From the NCBI GenBank assembly GCA_963920765.1, contig OY987246.1:23383167-23447166 (forward strand): a stretch of DNA of 64,000 nt, in the 5' to 3' direction. Below are positions 12,563 to 25,413 of the stretch, piece by piece; position 1 is the stretch's first letter, and each line of letters begins with the position of its first letter. Under the pieces are notes generated by a model, which worked only from the letters and a program-made list of their open reading frames with translations, made no database searches and had not been told where the DNA came from. Source of the DNA: Ulota crispa (lineage: Eukaryota; Streptophyta; Bryopsida; Orthotrichales; Orthotrichaceae). The translations under genes were made by a program, and so were the position numbers.

Positions 12563-13575
12563 CACTTGCACCCAAACGGCCAAACTTAGTTGGGCATTGT
12601 TTATGAACGCATCTATTCTAACAGACGCAATATGGTAATCGCGTGACATTAATTTTTGAAAGCATCCATGCAGTGCCAAATGTGTTGGTGATTTAATTAA
12701 ACATGTTAGACATTATGTTAGGTGTCTTGTTCAGTAGTCAGCTAAACAACATCACTTCACACATGTTCAGACAATTCTTTTTGTTTTGGACCTTGAAACA
12801 ACAAAGCACGGGTCTCAATCAATTAAGCGTTGGTTAATGATTGATAGAGTAAACTAACGTCATATAAAGATAGTGACTTCATGGACAAAGAGTGATAATA
12901 ATACTGCTATAATATACCCTTGTCGTCTAAAATTATCAATCTTAAATGATAGTTAAAATTGACCAAAGATAAAAGATATTAATAGGGGATTTCAAGCTTT
13001 GACATGCCTAATTTTTGACATAAGTTCTAAGGTTTTGGGTTTTTGGATAATTCCGCTTTTTTCAATTTATGCTTTTACCACTTCTTAAAGTCAAAACCCC
13101 TAGTTTGTTTCATTTTGAATAAGCAACTACACGAACATCAAATACACATGCCCAAAGTTTCTGGGCAGCTTCAATCATTCACAAAAAAAATCAGTCCTTT
13201 TTTACTTTACAATTTATGAAATAAGGTTTGAATTTTTGAGTCTTAAGTTCCACATGCTTTTGTGGGAAGTCAACATCGAGTTTGTTAGACGGGAAGCACA
13301 ACAAGGAGCTAAGCTCAATTAGTTGACCTAATAGGATATCATGAGCAATATACAACTTTGCTTTAAAAAAATAGTAAAAAGCCATATGAATATTTGTATA
13401 AATATTTATCTAAACACTTTTAAGAGGTGTTTATTTTGCCAAATCATAAAAGATCTTATACAGTATGACGATCAAAAGTGCTAATACCCAATATAAATTC
13501 AAACTGTCAAAGTTTGAAATCCCCTAATTACAATATCATAAGTATCTCTTTTACTGTAGCACCAACATGATAGAG

Positions 13576-13802
13576 TAGAACTCCTCTAAGCTTATATGGT
13601 TGGGACTCCAAGAATTAGATTAGTTTAAGTACGTTATTAGTTAATTACCTTGAGGTTAGTGTAGGGATAGCATCAAGGAGTATTACTACTATTGAATTAA
13701 TTACTTTGGTTTATGACTGACTTATGGTTTGACATTGAGATTTGTACTATATTAGATCATAAAGGATATCAGTTTAGAGGATATTGGTTTAGAGGAGTTC
13801 TA
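13576..13802. mobile_element. Small inverted-repeat element
   Basis: TAGAACTCCTCTAA at 13576-13589 is exactly complemented by TTAGAGGAGTTCTA at 13789-13802, giving a 227-bp unit. No duplication of the target is clear, so the superfamily is not assigned. Confidence 0.55.
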
Positions 13803-14097
13803 TTGTACACGCTTCAAAACTTCACTTGCAAACTCCTTGTAAAGTCCTTGGAGTCTCTCAAGTCCTTCCAACAATGTATAGGAAGAACCAAAAATTAACC
13901 AATAAAAATATTAAAAAAGTTGGTTGAACATTGAAATGTTAAAAAGAAAAGCAACCAAATTTCTGAAATAATATGTGATATATCACAAATACATACAATA
14001 TCCAATGCATGCTTGTGAAAAACTAATTGAGGATGAGAATGCCAAATATATCTAAAAAATCTCTCTCAAACAATGCTCTACACTAAATAGTGCACTT

Positions 14098-14346
14098 AGG
14101 TTGCCCCACACTAATTTCTTGACTTTTACACTACATAAATACTTATTGGTATTACAATAATTTTCATCAATAGTTATTACAACAAATCAATTTTAAAAGG
14201 CTTGACAACAACAACAAAAGTGCTAAAAAAGTGGTGTCCAAGTTGTAAACCATACAAAATCCTAATATTTAGATGGTTGAATGCAATTCCAAATGGCCAA
14301 ACAATGAGTCATGAGGCAACTTTTCAAGGTAAAGCAACCTAGTTAT
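14098..14346. repeat. Dispersed repeat family G, copy 2
   Basis: This is a second copy of the 7384-7634 repeat. It ends where a TTAA-type element begins. The corresponding place in copy 1 is uninterrupted and shows a TTTAAG, so copy 2 looks like a filled site. Confidence 0.7.
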
Positions 14347-14540
14347 TAACCCTTAAATGACCATAGGGCATAGTATATACACTATTGTATAATTGGCATT
14401 TGCTACTAATAAGAAGTTTTAATTTGGGATCTCAAGTAGCCCATTAAAACCGCTTTGATCTACTCTCCAACTTCTTTGTTGATCTCAAATGTAGTAAAGA
14501 TGTGGATCCATTCAAATATAAGAAAAACACCTTGTATTGT
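14346..14540. mobile_element. piggyBac-like MITE, family B, copy 2 (right end lost)
   Basis: It starts TTAACCCTTAAATGACCATA and follows the inverted sequence of the 5730-5962 copy through about 14540 (shared TTTTAATTTGGGATCTCAAG and CTCCAACTTCTTTGTTG). The far terminus is not recognisable. Confidence 0.65.
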
Positions 14541-15493
14541 ACTAGTTGCAGCAACATGCTTAAATGTTTGGGGTTTTGCAACCTAAATGTAACATTTAGG
14601 ACATCACCACCGGTGGCTCAAACACGCTTAAAGTGGATGAATAAAGTTGAGGCCCCTCTCAAAACCTTCTCAAAACCCTCACAAGACACTTCATCCTATT
14701 GTTTCTAGCAAGGGCGCTTCAAGACACAATTCATCCTAAGTTTAGTGAACTTTATCCTCTACTTTCCTTGATAAGTGGTCAACTAATTATCTATGGGACG
14801 TGTTGGAGCGCAAGGCCACCTTTTTGAAGAGCATGGGTGGAGATCAAGGGGCCAGATGGCCAACCAAAACATATGGAAAACTTTGAAAGAGCCCAGACTA
14901 GTGGAGATGCTCTTTGTGCAACGTCCTTGGAGTGTTTGGAGCAAGATCCGGGAAGAAATTACCGCTAGTTCAAAGCTAGCCGGTTGAAAGGAGGAAAAAC
15001 CGTTTGTAATTTATGAACATCAACTGAAAAGTGGTTGAAAATCTAGAATTTTTTAATTTATAGTAGCCCACCTTATAAGTGGTAAATTCACTTTTATCCA
15101 CAATTAGCTTAAAAGTGGTAATTGGTAAGAGTTAAAAGTGTTTATAACCACTTTTAATCATTTTATCATTTGTACTCGTGCCCACAAGCTTATTTGATTC
15201 AAAAGTGCAAATATTTTAGATTGTAAATTACCTTTCAAAAACAAATTGATGATGGACTTGCAATATTTATCTTTCTCCTATCCAAAAATGAAAAAATCAA
15301 ACTCCACAAATGCAATACTTGAGAATAGTGTGGCAATACCTCCCTTCCAATCAAGCGGGAATCAAATTGCTAATTGACAAGCTTCCAACTAGCCTCAAAT
15401 GTAGTCTTGTGGTTGTAATTGTCAAACACAATAGCAAAACCATTGCCCTTCAAATATGGTGTGTGCATGACTTTGTGGTCCATCTAAACTTGA
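14541..15493. other. Gene-free stretch
   Basis: The two open frames at 14502-14708 and 14793-14987 look slightly less AT-biased than the surroundings, but they match nothing I know and have no splice context. The rest is AT-rich and non-coding. Confidence 0.4.
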
Positions 15494-15612
15494 CACTACA
15501 AAGGAAAGTTGTCAACTTGGACATCTTTATGTCACTTTGAACATTTTAATGTCACTTCAGACACAATTAGTCAATTTGAATGTGTTAATTCAAACATTGT
15601 TTTCTTGTAGTG
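15494..15612. mobile_element. Probable CACTA-type MITE
   Basis: It starts CACTACAAAGGAAAG and ends TTGTTTTCTTGTAGTG, with repeated TGTCACTT motifs between. The termini fit the CACTA type, but no 3-bp duplication was found, so this is a weaker call. Confidence 0.45.
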
Positions 15613-15779
15613 ATCCACTCAAGCTGGAGAGCATGGCTAGGTAAATCCAACATAAGGCCATTTGGTAAATGTCATCTTGGACTAAAAATGGTTGGCAAAG
15701 AAGCGGGGAATGGTGGAATGGAAATATCCGCAAAGAAGTCGTGAACCCCATACACAAGTGGTGTATCCATCCGAACGAC

Positions 15780-16034
15780 GCTATTTTATGAGCATGAAAC
15801 AATGAGCCCATGAGTGGTGAGCCAAGATTTCGTGAGCTAACACCAATTGTGAGCTCAAAATTAATGAAAAACCTTTAAAATAGTAAGTTTTTCAAGAGAT
15901 GGATGTTTATAATGCACAATTACTATGACCCATGTACACGTTTATAGGTGAAATTTAACATTTTGGTTAAAAATCTAAGCTCATGGCTCATGGCTCATAG
16001 CTCCTATATTCCTGCTCATGATTTAGCATTCCCC
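15780..16034. mobile_element. Dispersed repeat family E, copy 1
   Basis: About 255 bp rich in GAGCTCATGGCTCATG-type motifs. It begins GCTATTTTATGAGCATG and ends CATGATTTAGCATTCCCC, so the ends are imperfect inverted repeats. Other copies are at 25414-25657 (inverted) and 55440-55688. Confidence 0.7.
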
Positions 16035-16255
16035 ATTATCATCCAAAGACTTAAAAGTGGTAAACCGCCAAACTTAAAAGTGATAAAAGTGGTAAATATT
16101 TATAGATTACCACTTAAAAAGTGACCTGATTTATCCTGATCTATAGTGTTAAATAGAGAAAATAACCGAAATAATGTATGAGTATCACAGGTGATTGAGG
16201 AAAAAAAGCAATTTTGACCCAAAGAGGCGTTTGGCCAAGTTATCCCGGACCCTGG

Positions 16256-17312
16256 TTTGATGGAATACAAGTACCGTAGAGTTTGGTCATTTTTGACTCC
16301 ATACGGCAGGAGTGAAGAATGGTGGCTCCCCTTCCTGGGCCCGGGCCATGGCCGTCCTCGTCGCTGGAGCCGGGCCTCCCCCGACCCCCGCCCGCTGTGC
16401 ATTTCCAGGTTTTGCAAAGCTTCCGCTGGCCGGCTCCGCTCGACGAGTTTCATCCCTTCCAGCGCCTCCGCTCTCGCTCTCGCACTCGCATGTGCGTGTG
16501 GCGATGGCCTCTTCTGCTTCTGCTCCCGCTTCTTCTAGCTCACGGATTTTGCTGCTTTCTACGTAAGCCAGAGTTTCCGCCATTTCTCTTACCCGCTTCG
16601 CTCTCCCGACGTTTTCCGTTGTCGGTAGCCATTCCCGCGACGAGTGTGCCTTTGCTGCCATTCTCTTTCTCCTATTCTTGAAGCTGGACGTCGTTCCTAG
16701 AGACTTGTCTTAAGCTTAGCAGCACAGGTGCGTGGACGCTATTCGTGTGCATTTTAATTTTCATTGAGTCGTGCTTTCATAGAGAGTTTTATTTTAGCGT
16801 TAGCGACATTTTATTTCCTTGCGAACGGTATAGTGTGAAAGACTTTCCGTAATTTCGATTCCTAAATCACATCTAAGTTAGTGCAAGATGATCTGCGTAG
16901 AGGACGCTGTTGAATACCGAACTTTACGTCTTCCTCGATTGTGTTCAACTACTTCTTAGAGTGTATTGTCGTACACTCAAGAAATTGTTATTTTGTTGAT
17001 AGTGCTTTATTTTTATTGCCGTGGATTGATTATTAAGCGTATTTAGCTCTGATAGTGTAGTTGGAAAGCTCACTCGGTTTTGTAATCGTTTGTTTGTTTG
17101 TTTGGTGTTCCGCAGTGTCTTAAGCGCGCCTTTCGTGGAGCTTGTGACCAGAGAAGCTAGGTCATCGTCATGGCAATCAAGTGTTATAGTTCTGTTTCTT
17201 CAAGCATTTCTTAGTTGTCGTTGCTTTGAGATCCCGGAAACGAAGGTTTAGTTTCTTGTTTCCACCAATTCTCTACCTAGATGCAGGTGAGTTGGAGGTT
17301 AATTATTGAAAA
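16256..17312 (+). promoter_or_regulatory. GC-rich promoter and 5' UTR region of the 5-phosphatase gene
   Basis: Composition jumps from AT-rich to GC-rich at about 16310-16660, with a CT-rich stretch (CTCGCTCTCGCACTCGCATG). This is the usual look of a gene start in this window. Overlapping frames on both strands here are compositional and disagree with each other, so none is called a gene. Possible 5' UTR splice donors (CAG followed by GTGCGT near 16727 and by GTGAGT near 17286) hint at non-coding leader introns. The exact transcription start cannot be read. Confidence 0.5.
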
Positions 17313-20300
17313 ATGGAAGGTCTGTCGAAGATTGCTGAGGGCTCGTCCACACATTCGCAGTCGACACGTGTGTCGATGTTCGAGGAGGTTACGCAGTCTG
17401 GTTCCTTCAAGGTCGGAATAGAGAAGAAATTAGAACATCGTAGGAACCTGGTTCACAAGTTATCGCATTCAGGAGGGAGCAATGGTCGTACTTTTGATTT
17501 GGAGGACATAGCTTCTGGATCGAACGGTTCTCACGTCACAAGCACGGATAGAGCATGCCGAGTGACATTGACAATAATCGCTGCAAAAGATTTGAAACGA
17601 ACTGCGACTGGTCCCGACGCCAAAGATCCTGTTTTCAAAGTTCGAGTGGAGCAAGTATTGAGAAAATCAAAGGACATTAAGACTGGAATCAATCAGGTAT
17701 TAACAGATATTATGTAAGAACAGTTTGTGCAGTAGATTTGGTGGAATTCCTCTTTTATTTTGCACTGGCTGCTTCCCGCCTTTTACTGCTTGGTTTGGGC
17801 ATACACAATATTGACTACTTTTCAAATAAAAACAGAGCATATGCCACTGTTTGAAGATGTAGTTGGACATGTAAATGGCGATTTTTTGACTGTTTGTTGA
17901 AACCTTTTTAGCAGTCGAATTAATTCTGAATGAATTGCTATGTTACTTTTTGCGGTCAAAATTCGATAATCCTTTTTGGAACTCGCGTTGACAGCCGTCT
18001 GTCATATGCTGTTTCTGATTCTAGAAGTGGTGATTGCCTGTGTAGAAGACATATTCTAAGTCACAAGGAAACTCTGGTTGGTTACCTGCAGGATGGAATC
18101 CTTAATGTGAACCAGAGCTTCACTTTTGATGTTAGGGATTTGAAGACTGCTCACATAACACTTCAAGTTGTGGCAAGGGGAGTTCTTGGTATCGAAGAAG
18201 CCCTTGGGCATATTAACAGTCTCTGTGTCCTGAACTTGCTTGAGGTAGAAATCTGGGTGCTCCATCATCTTTCTCTTTATTTTCTGGCAAATCCTTCGTT
18301 GGTGATTCTCTTGCTGAATAGTTCAAAGAAGGTTCATGAAGAAAGAACTATCACTTTAACTTTGTGATATTACTTGAATTTACACAACGTGTTGCAAACT
18401 CCTTTCCATCAATCTTCTTCTTTAGTTGTTGTTTGTAAGTAAATTTGTTGACACAAAGTGGTATTAACGTTTACGTTGAAAACCGACATTAACAGGAGCA
18501 AGGTGGCCGGAAGGATGTGCAAATCAACTGGTATGATCTCTACTCTAAGAGCGGCAACAGAATTATGCCTGGAAAGCTGCAAATGCAAGTCATCGTTGGT
18601 ATGGCAGAACCAGAGCAGACTATTTCGGCGTTTGTGGGCACCTGGAACGTTGGAAATGCTCGGCCTCCGGCAGATCTATCTCCTTGGCTACCTACCGACG
18701 CCTCTTTTGAGATCATTGCCGTAGGAACTCAGGAATGTGACTATCCACCCCGAGCTCCGTTTACGGAGTGCAGCAAAGACTGGACGCATACGTTAAAAAC
18801 GCACTTTGGTGAGCGTTACAAGCTTGTTCATGCGACATCACGTGGGCAGATGCGACTTGTGATCTTCGTCCGTGATGATGCTGAGAAGGCAATCTCTGAA
18901 GTTGATAACGACAGTGAGGCAACAGGAGTAGGTAATGTTATGGCGAACAAAGGAGGTGTATGCATAGCGTTCAAATTCTGGGACACAGGTTTGTGCTTCG
19001 TGAACTGCCACTTCGCTGCTCACGTTGGGCAGTGTGAGACACGCAACAGCCATTTTAGGCAGATCGCAATGTCAATGCGAGTCGGACTAGAAAGCATGGA
19101 TTTACTCAGTCAGTTCCACCACGTATTTTGGCTTGGAGACCTGAATTACAGGTTAGACTTTGGGAAACTGGAGCCTCAAGGGACAACTCCTGATCGGACA
19201 TTCTGGGCGACGATTGTAAAGCAAATTCATGCGAAAAGGTGGAAAGAACTTCTCAACTATGATGAGTTGCGGAAGGAGAAAGGGGCCTCACGTATACTCG
19301 CCGGTTTCAAAGAGGGAGAGATAACGTTCCCTCCTACCTTTAAGATGCAGAGGGATTATTTAGATCACTACGATCAAAAACGAATGCCTGCATGGTGCGA
19401 TCGTGTGTTGTGGAAGACCTTACAAGGATGCCATTCTTATCTCATTTCGTACTTTTCTGCCCCCAGCATCGTCACCAGTGATCACAAACCAGTGGGTGCA
19501 ACGTACAAACTGACGTCATATGCACTGCCTTCATCGACTATGATTCCTGCGGGAACCGATGAAGATGATAAGAGGTGTGTGCCTGTTTTTTCCCCTTCTG
19601 TTAATGTTGCTGTCCCTAAAACCGCTCTTACATCAGTCTGTTATCGTTCTAGCAAGCTAGTGGCCCTGTAAATGTAAGCTGCATACTTTACAGATGATGG
19701 AGTCCCCTTCTTGTGCCTTTCTACCCCATTTATGTCCAAGCTGAAGTAGGAACAAGTTGGGCCTGTAGTCGCAGCAGGCACGTGTTGCGACTTAGTTGAG
19801 AATTATCCGAGATCTTTATAGTCAGGAGATTCAAGCATGCCTGCTGAACCATCGTTCATGTGTACTAATGGCATCAGGCTTTGTGCTTCGTAACTGTGTG
19901 GCCTAGACATGAGTTCATTACTTCTGGGAACGTAGCCAGGTTAATTACTGATTGCCTGACTGGTGCATCAATTTTCAGGTGGCACATCCGGTTCACGTCA
20001 CTGCGGGCTAAGAAGCTGCGAGCCTCAAACATCAACGGTTTCTCAGATCCATACGTCTCGTTCGTGGGTCCCAATCTGTTGCAGGAATTTCATTCGAAGG
20101 TGAAACACCAGACTCTGAATCCGGTATGGAATCCTTTTCAGGAACTTCCCACACTGGTTTTGAGTACGTTCCCCCTTCAGCGAGTGGACAAGGAGTACTT
20201 ACTGGTCCGAGTTCTTGACCACGATTCGGATGAAGACGCACTAGGCTATGGAGTCATACCGTTGGGTCAGGCTGTGGCCGCCTTCAAGACAGGTGTTATG

Positions 20301-20492
20301 GAGGTCGCACATTTCAAGGTCAACCTTTCCCATCACGGTCTACCAGCCGGTACCTTAGAAGGGGGCATGAAACTTACCTGGGAGAAAAACGTGGTAAAAA
20401 GGAAAGGGTTGATTTCAGGAGACTTCTCGAGTCGGGGAACGAGCATCAGAAACTCTCTAAAAAAGAAAATATTTGTTCGACGGATGCCTTAG
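17313..20492 (+). CDS. Inositol polyphosphate 5-phosphatase with N- and C-terminal C2 domains
   Basis: Model: exons 17313-17696, 18092-18244, 18496-19574, 19979-20492; 2130 nt, 709 aa; all junctions keep frame. Residues about 75-220 look like a C2 domain (ACRVTLTIIAAKDLK, QSFTFDVRDLKTAHITLQVV). Residues about 222-515 are the 5-phosphatase domain with every hallmark present: GTWNVG 227-232, GTQE 256-259, NKGGV 330-334, WLGDLNYR 391-398, PAWCDRVLW 477-485, SDHKPV 507-512. Residues about 540-670 form a second C2 domain (INGFSDPYVSF, TLNPVWNPF, LLVRVLDHDSDEDALGYG), with calcium-type acidic residues. The tail is basic (KRKG, SLKKKIFVRRMP). The enzyme class removes the 5-phosphate of phosphoinositides and inositol phosphates; two C2 domains suggest action at membranes. 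Substrate is inferred, not shown. The exon 2 donor (GAG then GTAGAA at 18245) is the least certain junction. I know no C2-phosphatase-C2 layout in Arabidopsis. Confidence 0.9.
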
Positions 20493-22475
20493 TAACCATA
20501 CGAAACCAAAGTATTTGCAAATTTCCTCCTCAACAATCGGAGTCAAACCCCTTCCGTTTCTGACCAGCAGACTAAAGGTACACGGATGTTTGATCAGGGT
20601 GTCTTTATCGAAGGGTTAGGGTATTTGGCAGTGAGAGTTTCGTGGGAATGAAAAGCCTCGATAGATGAACAGCTTAAATCAAAGCCTATCAAGGGCTTTG
20701 GATAACCATCGTTTCTGAGACGGCAGCGCTACCACGTTGATGGAAGCTGACAACTGTCTCAACATGCGAAACTAAGCGTTCCGTTGAGGTCGGAGCCCTG
20801 CCACCGTGACTCTGCTGCTCTTGATGTAGTTTTATGGTCTGTCTGATGCGTGAGGTATCAATGTCCACATCCCGATTGCTTTCTGGAAGTGTTGGCCTAG
20901 GTTTTACTTAGGCTGGCGTGGGTGCACGCATGGGTGCTCTCACATTTTGTGAAGTGTCTCGATCAGCATCTCCACAGATCGGGATAAGGTTATGAGTATA
21001 TATCCAGCCCTATTCCTCAGTCACTCATATTGCAAGAATATCTATGACGGCGGGGTGGTTGGCTATTGCAGTTGATAAGTGGATGGACCACTGCAGCGGG
21101 TGTGTAACATAGGCCCCCAAACTCCGAAACCTCAAGCTTCCTCCCGGTATTTTGGTGCAACTTACTTACAGGATTTAGCAATTTGATTCTTTTCTGTTCT
21201 CTCATGATGAGGGCTACATTATGCCATGTCCTAGTGATGGTGTCCTTATGTACAGAAAGGCGCTTCCTTGAGACAGACCGTCCAATAGTATAGAACAGGA
21301 GGTATTGTAGGTGACTGGAGAACGTTGTGCTGGCTTTTGTGGCATGAATCCAGTTCTACTTCAGTCAAAGTACTGACATTCCATTGATGGACAAACTCAT
21401 GTTCAGAGATTGAACTATACTTAGAGACTTTGTATTCGGAGAACTCAGGGTTTTGTGATTCCCTTTTATCTATTCCTTAAATGGTGTAAATCGTTGACAA
21501 ATTTCCTTACAGTAATTTTCTTGAAGAACCTGTCCTCAACACCCTTGGAAAGGATCCAGATTCTGTGTGCGCACAAGCTTGAGCTCATCATCTATGGTGG
21601 GAGGTACCAAAAGCTACCATATGGCATTTTGGAATCCATTTTCAATGCTTTCAAATTTTATTGCGAAACTCCTTTTTACTTTCACTTTCAGTTTGGTTTT
21701 TAGATTTTATTTTGAAGTTCGTTTTTGAAAATCTTTCTCAGCTCAATTGTTTGTCAGCTCTTTTTCTATCATTGTGGTTAAATGAGCCCTACAACGAAGC
21801 GCATATCCCTTTCCCAAATAGTGGGAAGTCGACAACCTGCATAACTTTGTGTAAAATGGACCGAGAATCATCATTCGGTTCAAACAAGGTTCTCACCCTT
21901 TTTCTGTGCGTTGTTTTCAGTCGATACTTTTTCCCGAGGGAGAGAAAATTTTCTTTCAGATTTTCAAAATTTTATGTTCGCTTGATCCCCATTGACCAAT
22001 GGCAAGTTTTAGGGTGCCAAATTTTGCTAGAACTGCCTCAGCTGTAAACTCTCTCTAGGAACGGGTGACATTACATAGAGAACGATATTTAAGAATGGTA
22101 TTACTAAAGTCAGTACATTTAAGGAGAATATTTATGGACCCTCATCTTAGTTATTTGTTAGTCATTTGTGGTGGAAAGGGGCTAAGTTCCCACATGTGTT
22201 AACTGATGAAAATAATGCAAGGACTGTCCCAAACATGCCTCAAAATATTATCGAATGCAAGGCTCCTACAAGAGCTTCTTATACACTCATAGCAAACAAA
22301 ATGATTTTTGAGACTCATGCCATAATTAATGAAAAAATGTTCCAAGGTATTGTAAGCCTTCCAAATCGCCAAAATTCAGCCCTTGCAGTAGAAACGTTCA
22401 TCGTTCTTACCTTAGTGATCATCAAATATTTGACCTTGTATCTTTTTTCACTGACATGCGTTAGTCAATACTCAA
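20493..22475. other. 3' UTR and gene-free stretch after the 5-phosphatase gene
   Basis: Composition stays fairly balanced to about 21400, so the 3' UTR may be long. No further gene is recognised. Frames at 21455-22047 and 22166-22516 are AT-driven and unrelated to anything I know. Confidence 0.45.
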
Positions 22476-22886
22476 TAGGGATAGTCACACCTTCTCCTGG
22501 ACTGAAATTACTGTGAAGAATGAGAAGTTTGGGAGAGGTGAAATAGGAGGCAATGGGAGCAATACTCCCCTTTCATGGGTGCTGGAGAATAAAGAATGGA
22601 GAATGGTTAAAACAGACAAAGCAACCATGAAAACAAGAGGGGCAATTGTTAAAAATGGAAAACTGATGGGTAAATAAAGACACGCAAGGGTGAATGCTAG
22701 GGTAAAAAAGAGACAATCGAGGGTGAAATCTTTGCGTGCATACTTTTCTTCACCCCATTCTTCTTTAAAAATGAAGAGAAATGTTTTTCAATCTTTAGAG
22801 AATGAGGTCTCTAAAAAAGGAGGGATTGCCATGACCCTATTCTTTGGAATTTGAGAATGAGATGAAGAAGTTCGTGACTACCCCTA
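22476..22886. mobile_element. Inverted-repeat element, family J, copy 1
   Basis: It begins TAGGGATAGTCACACC and ends GTGACTACCCCTA. The inner motif GGAGGCAATGGGAGCA has a relative (GGAGCCAATGGGAGCA) in a second copy at 63719 to the window end. TAGGG ends suggest the hAT group, but no 8-bp duplication was found. Confidence 0.5.
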
Positions 22887-25195
22887 GTATGTTAACCACT
22901 TCTTGTTGTCAAAGCTTTTCAAGTTTCAGGAACAGCTACCCTAATACAGGGGTTTTTTGTTTATTTATTTGTTTTATTTAATTTAAGGGAATCATGGTAG
23001 TTGGATACCTGGGACTTCTTCTCATGTACTCTCACCAACCTGGTCTTGTTCAAGCATCGGTAGGACACCGTGGTGGGTAAACCACTGCCCAGCCAAATGT
23101 TGGGATATGGTTAGGATAATTGAGTACCTCCATGCCACGTCATGCTGATGCATGGCCCCATAAACCATGTGCACTCTCTTTCAACATTGCTACTCTTGTA
23201 CAACTGCACATTGTATGTTGTACCAACAGAGGCAACAAGAATATTCTTTTAATAAGTAAATTTTTGTGTAGCAATCTTGTCACAAAATGTGTCTAATTTA
23301 AAAATTTAAATCATGGGTGACCAATTGACCCACAAAGGTCATCAACCTCATTCAAAGTAAAGTCTCACTGTAAACCACTTTACGCATGCATCCCTCTTTT
23401 CCTTATTGATCCTACACTAAAAGGACAAATGGGCACTGAAAGTTGCACCATGACACTCTCTGCCACCCAATCATAATGAGTGGCTTCATGACTCTTGTGG
23501 TGGTTAATAATAAAGTATAATGGGTCATGGAAGTCCCACCACAACACTTTCTCTCAACCAATCATATCACCAGATAGATGGGTCACTAGAAGTCCCACCA
23601 CAATACTTTCTTTCAACCAAATAGATCACTAAACTTATATAGATAACAAGTCACATGAAGTTACACCACAAAACTCTCTCTTTAGAATGAGTAGCTTCTC
23701 CAAAACCCTAAACTGGATAGATTCTTATATACATACAGATGCACATCTATTGAAGTAAATATATCCATCAACATGCATATTTGAGAATTTGGTATTCATT
23801 AATTTTCTATTCTAAAAAGATCCACATAAATTTTCTTAGGCCTCATGCTTACAAACAAATTGACAAACAAACCAATAGACAAACTTGACAAACAAAAAAA
23901 CAACCACAAACATGCATATTATAGGAGAAAATAATAACAAGCAAAAATTAAACAAGACAAAAACAAAGAAGTAGTTTAAATAGAGATTAAAAGTAAAAAA
24001 AAAAAAAATCAGCAATGCATTTGGAATTTAACACATTTGGAATGTGTACTTTTTCCATTCTCCTAATAATAAGAAAATACATTGCATGATGAAATTTAGT
24101 GTGAGGAATTCCTATCCTTATTGAATAATGTTATTAAATGATAATAACACAAACTATCATTTAGTTACCCATATTAGCTACAATGTTTAGTATTTTATAA
24201 CAACATACAAAGAACACAAACAACAATATTGGTTTCTATATCAAATTAAGTTTTTTTGGATAGGAAGAATCTGACTTATATGGCATGAATTACAAGATAA
24301 GTACATAGTACAATTAATTGTGACACTTGCTTACGTATGATGTTCTAAAAATTTTCACAATAACTACACATTGATTCTAGTAATCTGCACTACTTGAACA
24401 TCAAGATTCATAGCATTTTTGAACCATCTATCAAGAAAAACCAAATTTCTTATGATTTTCATATTATGTACTTGTAACAAACAAAGAGCAAGTGAAAGTT
24501 GAGACTATTCATTTTCCTAATATGTTGATTTAAAACAAAAAAAATTAAGCAAATTGTCTAGCTATACTTCAAACAAGTTCTCTTCTCAAAAATTAAATAA
24601 AAAATATAACCAAAACACACCAACTAGAAAATCAATTAATGTTCAATAGAGAATTATAGTCATTGGTTAATTTGCACATGATTTGGTTGGATAACAATGA
24701 AATCTTCAAACAAGGCATTCTTTATCATGTTGAAAGCCAATATATGCACTTAGTATGAAATAAAACATAAGCAATAGTCAAGAAGTTTTATGACAAAAAT
24801 TTTCAAAGAAAAACTATAATTGAGGTTTGTCCAAAATTCTTATAGGGATTACATTTTTTTTGACAATATTAAGAAATCTCATGATCTATACATGGAACTT
24901 TGAACCTTTATAACTTACACATCATATCCAAAAAGTATGCTCTAGTCTTACTTTGTAGAACTTGAAATAATTCAATATTAGAAACACTGGTTCACACCAA
25001 ATTTAGCTCTATATGTGTCTAACTTGAACTCAACCAATTACTGAATGCATTAAAGCTCTATACTGATTGTGTTTTTCCTAAGGGTAGACTTGCAAATTTG
25101 TTTAGCTTTTGTTAATGTGACCTTTGAAATTACAATTTACTATAATCCATGAAAGCTTGTCACACTATAATTAATTTTAGACCACTTTAATTGGT
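22887..25195. other. Gene-free AT-rich stretch
   Basis: No coding signal is seen. 23430-23680 holds several diverged copies of a motif of the form AAGTCCCACCACAACACTTTCTCTCAACCAA, about 55-60 bp apart, suggesting an old degenerate tandem repeat. 23860-24560 is A-rich. Confidence 0.5.
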
Positions 25196-25274
25196 TTAAC
25201 CCCTAAATGCCCAGGTTACCAAAATGTGGTGTTTTTAACACTGAAATTTGGCACCGTGGACATTTAGGGGTTAA
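25196..25274. mobile_element. 79-bp piggyBac-like micro-element
   Basis: It starts TTAACCCCTAAATGCCC and ends GGACATTTAGGGGTTAA, so 17-bp terminal inverted repeats with one mismatch make up over 40% of the unit. The core repeats the arrangement in short form (GTGGTGTTTTTAACAC). Confidence 0.8.
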
Positions 25275-25413
25275 TGAGACCTCTAAAAACATGCTAATCA
25301 CACAAACATGATTTTTTCTAAGACTCCATCCAATAACATATTGTTCATGCACACTTGTCAAACTTTCATTATTTCAAACCTTTAGTGTGATTATTGAAAC
25401 GATATTTTGGAGA

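Noticed and set aside
16100-16681. Several overlapping frames of 84-124 codons on both strands in the GC-rich block before the 5-phosphatase gene
   Set aside because: High GC lowers stop codon frequency in all frames. The proposed proteins overlap each other and show only Pro/Ser/Arg-rich composition. Promoter and leader is the better reading.
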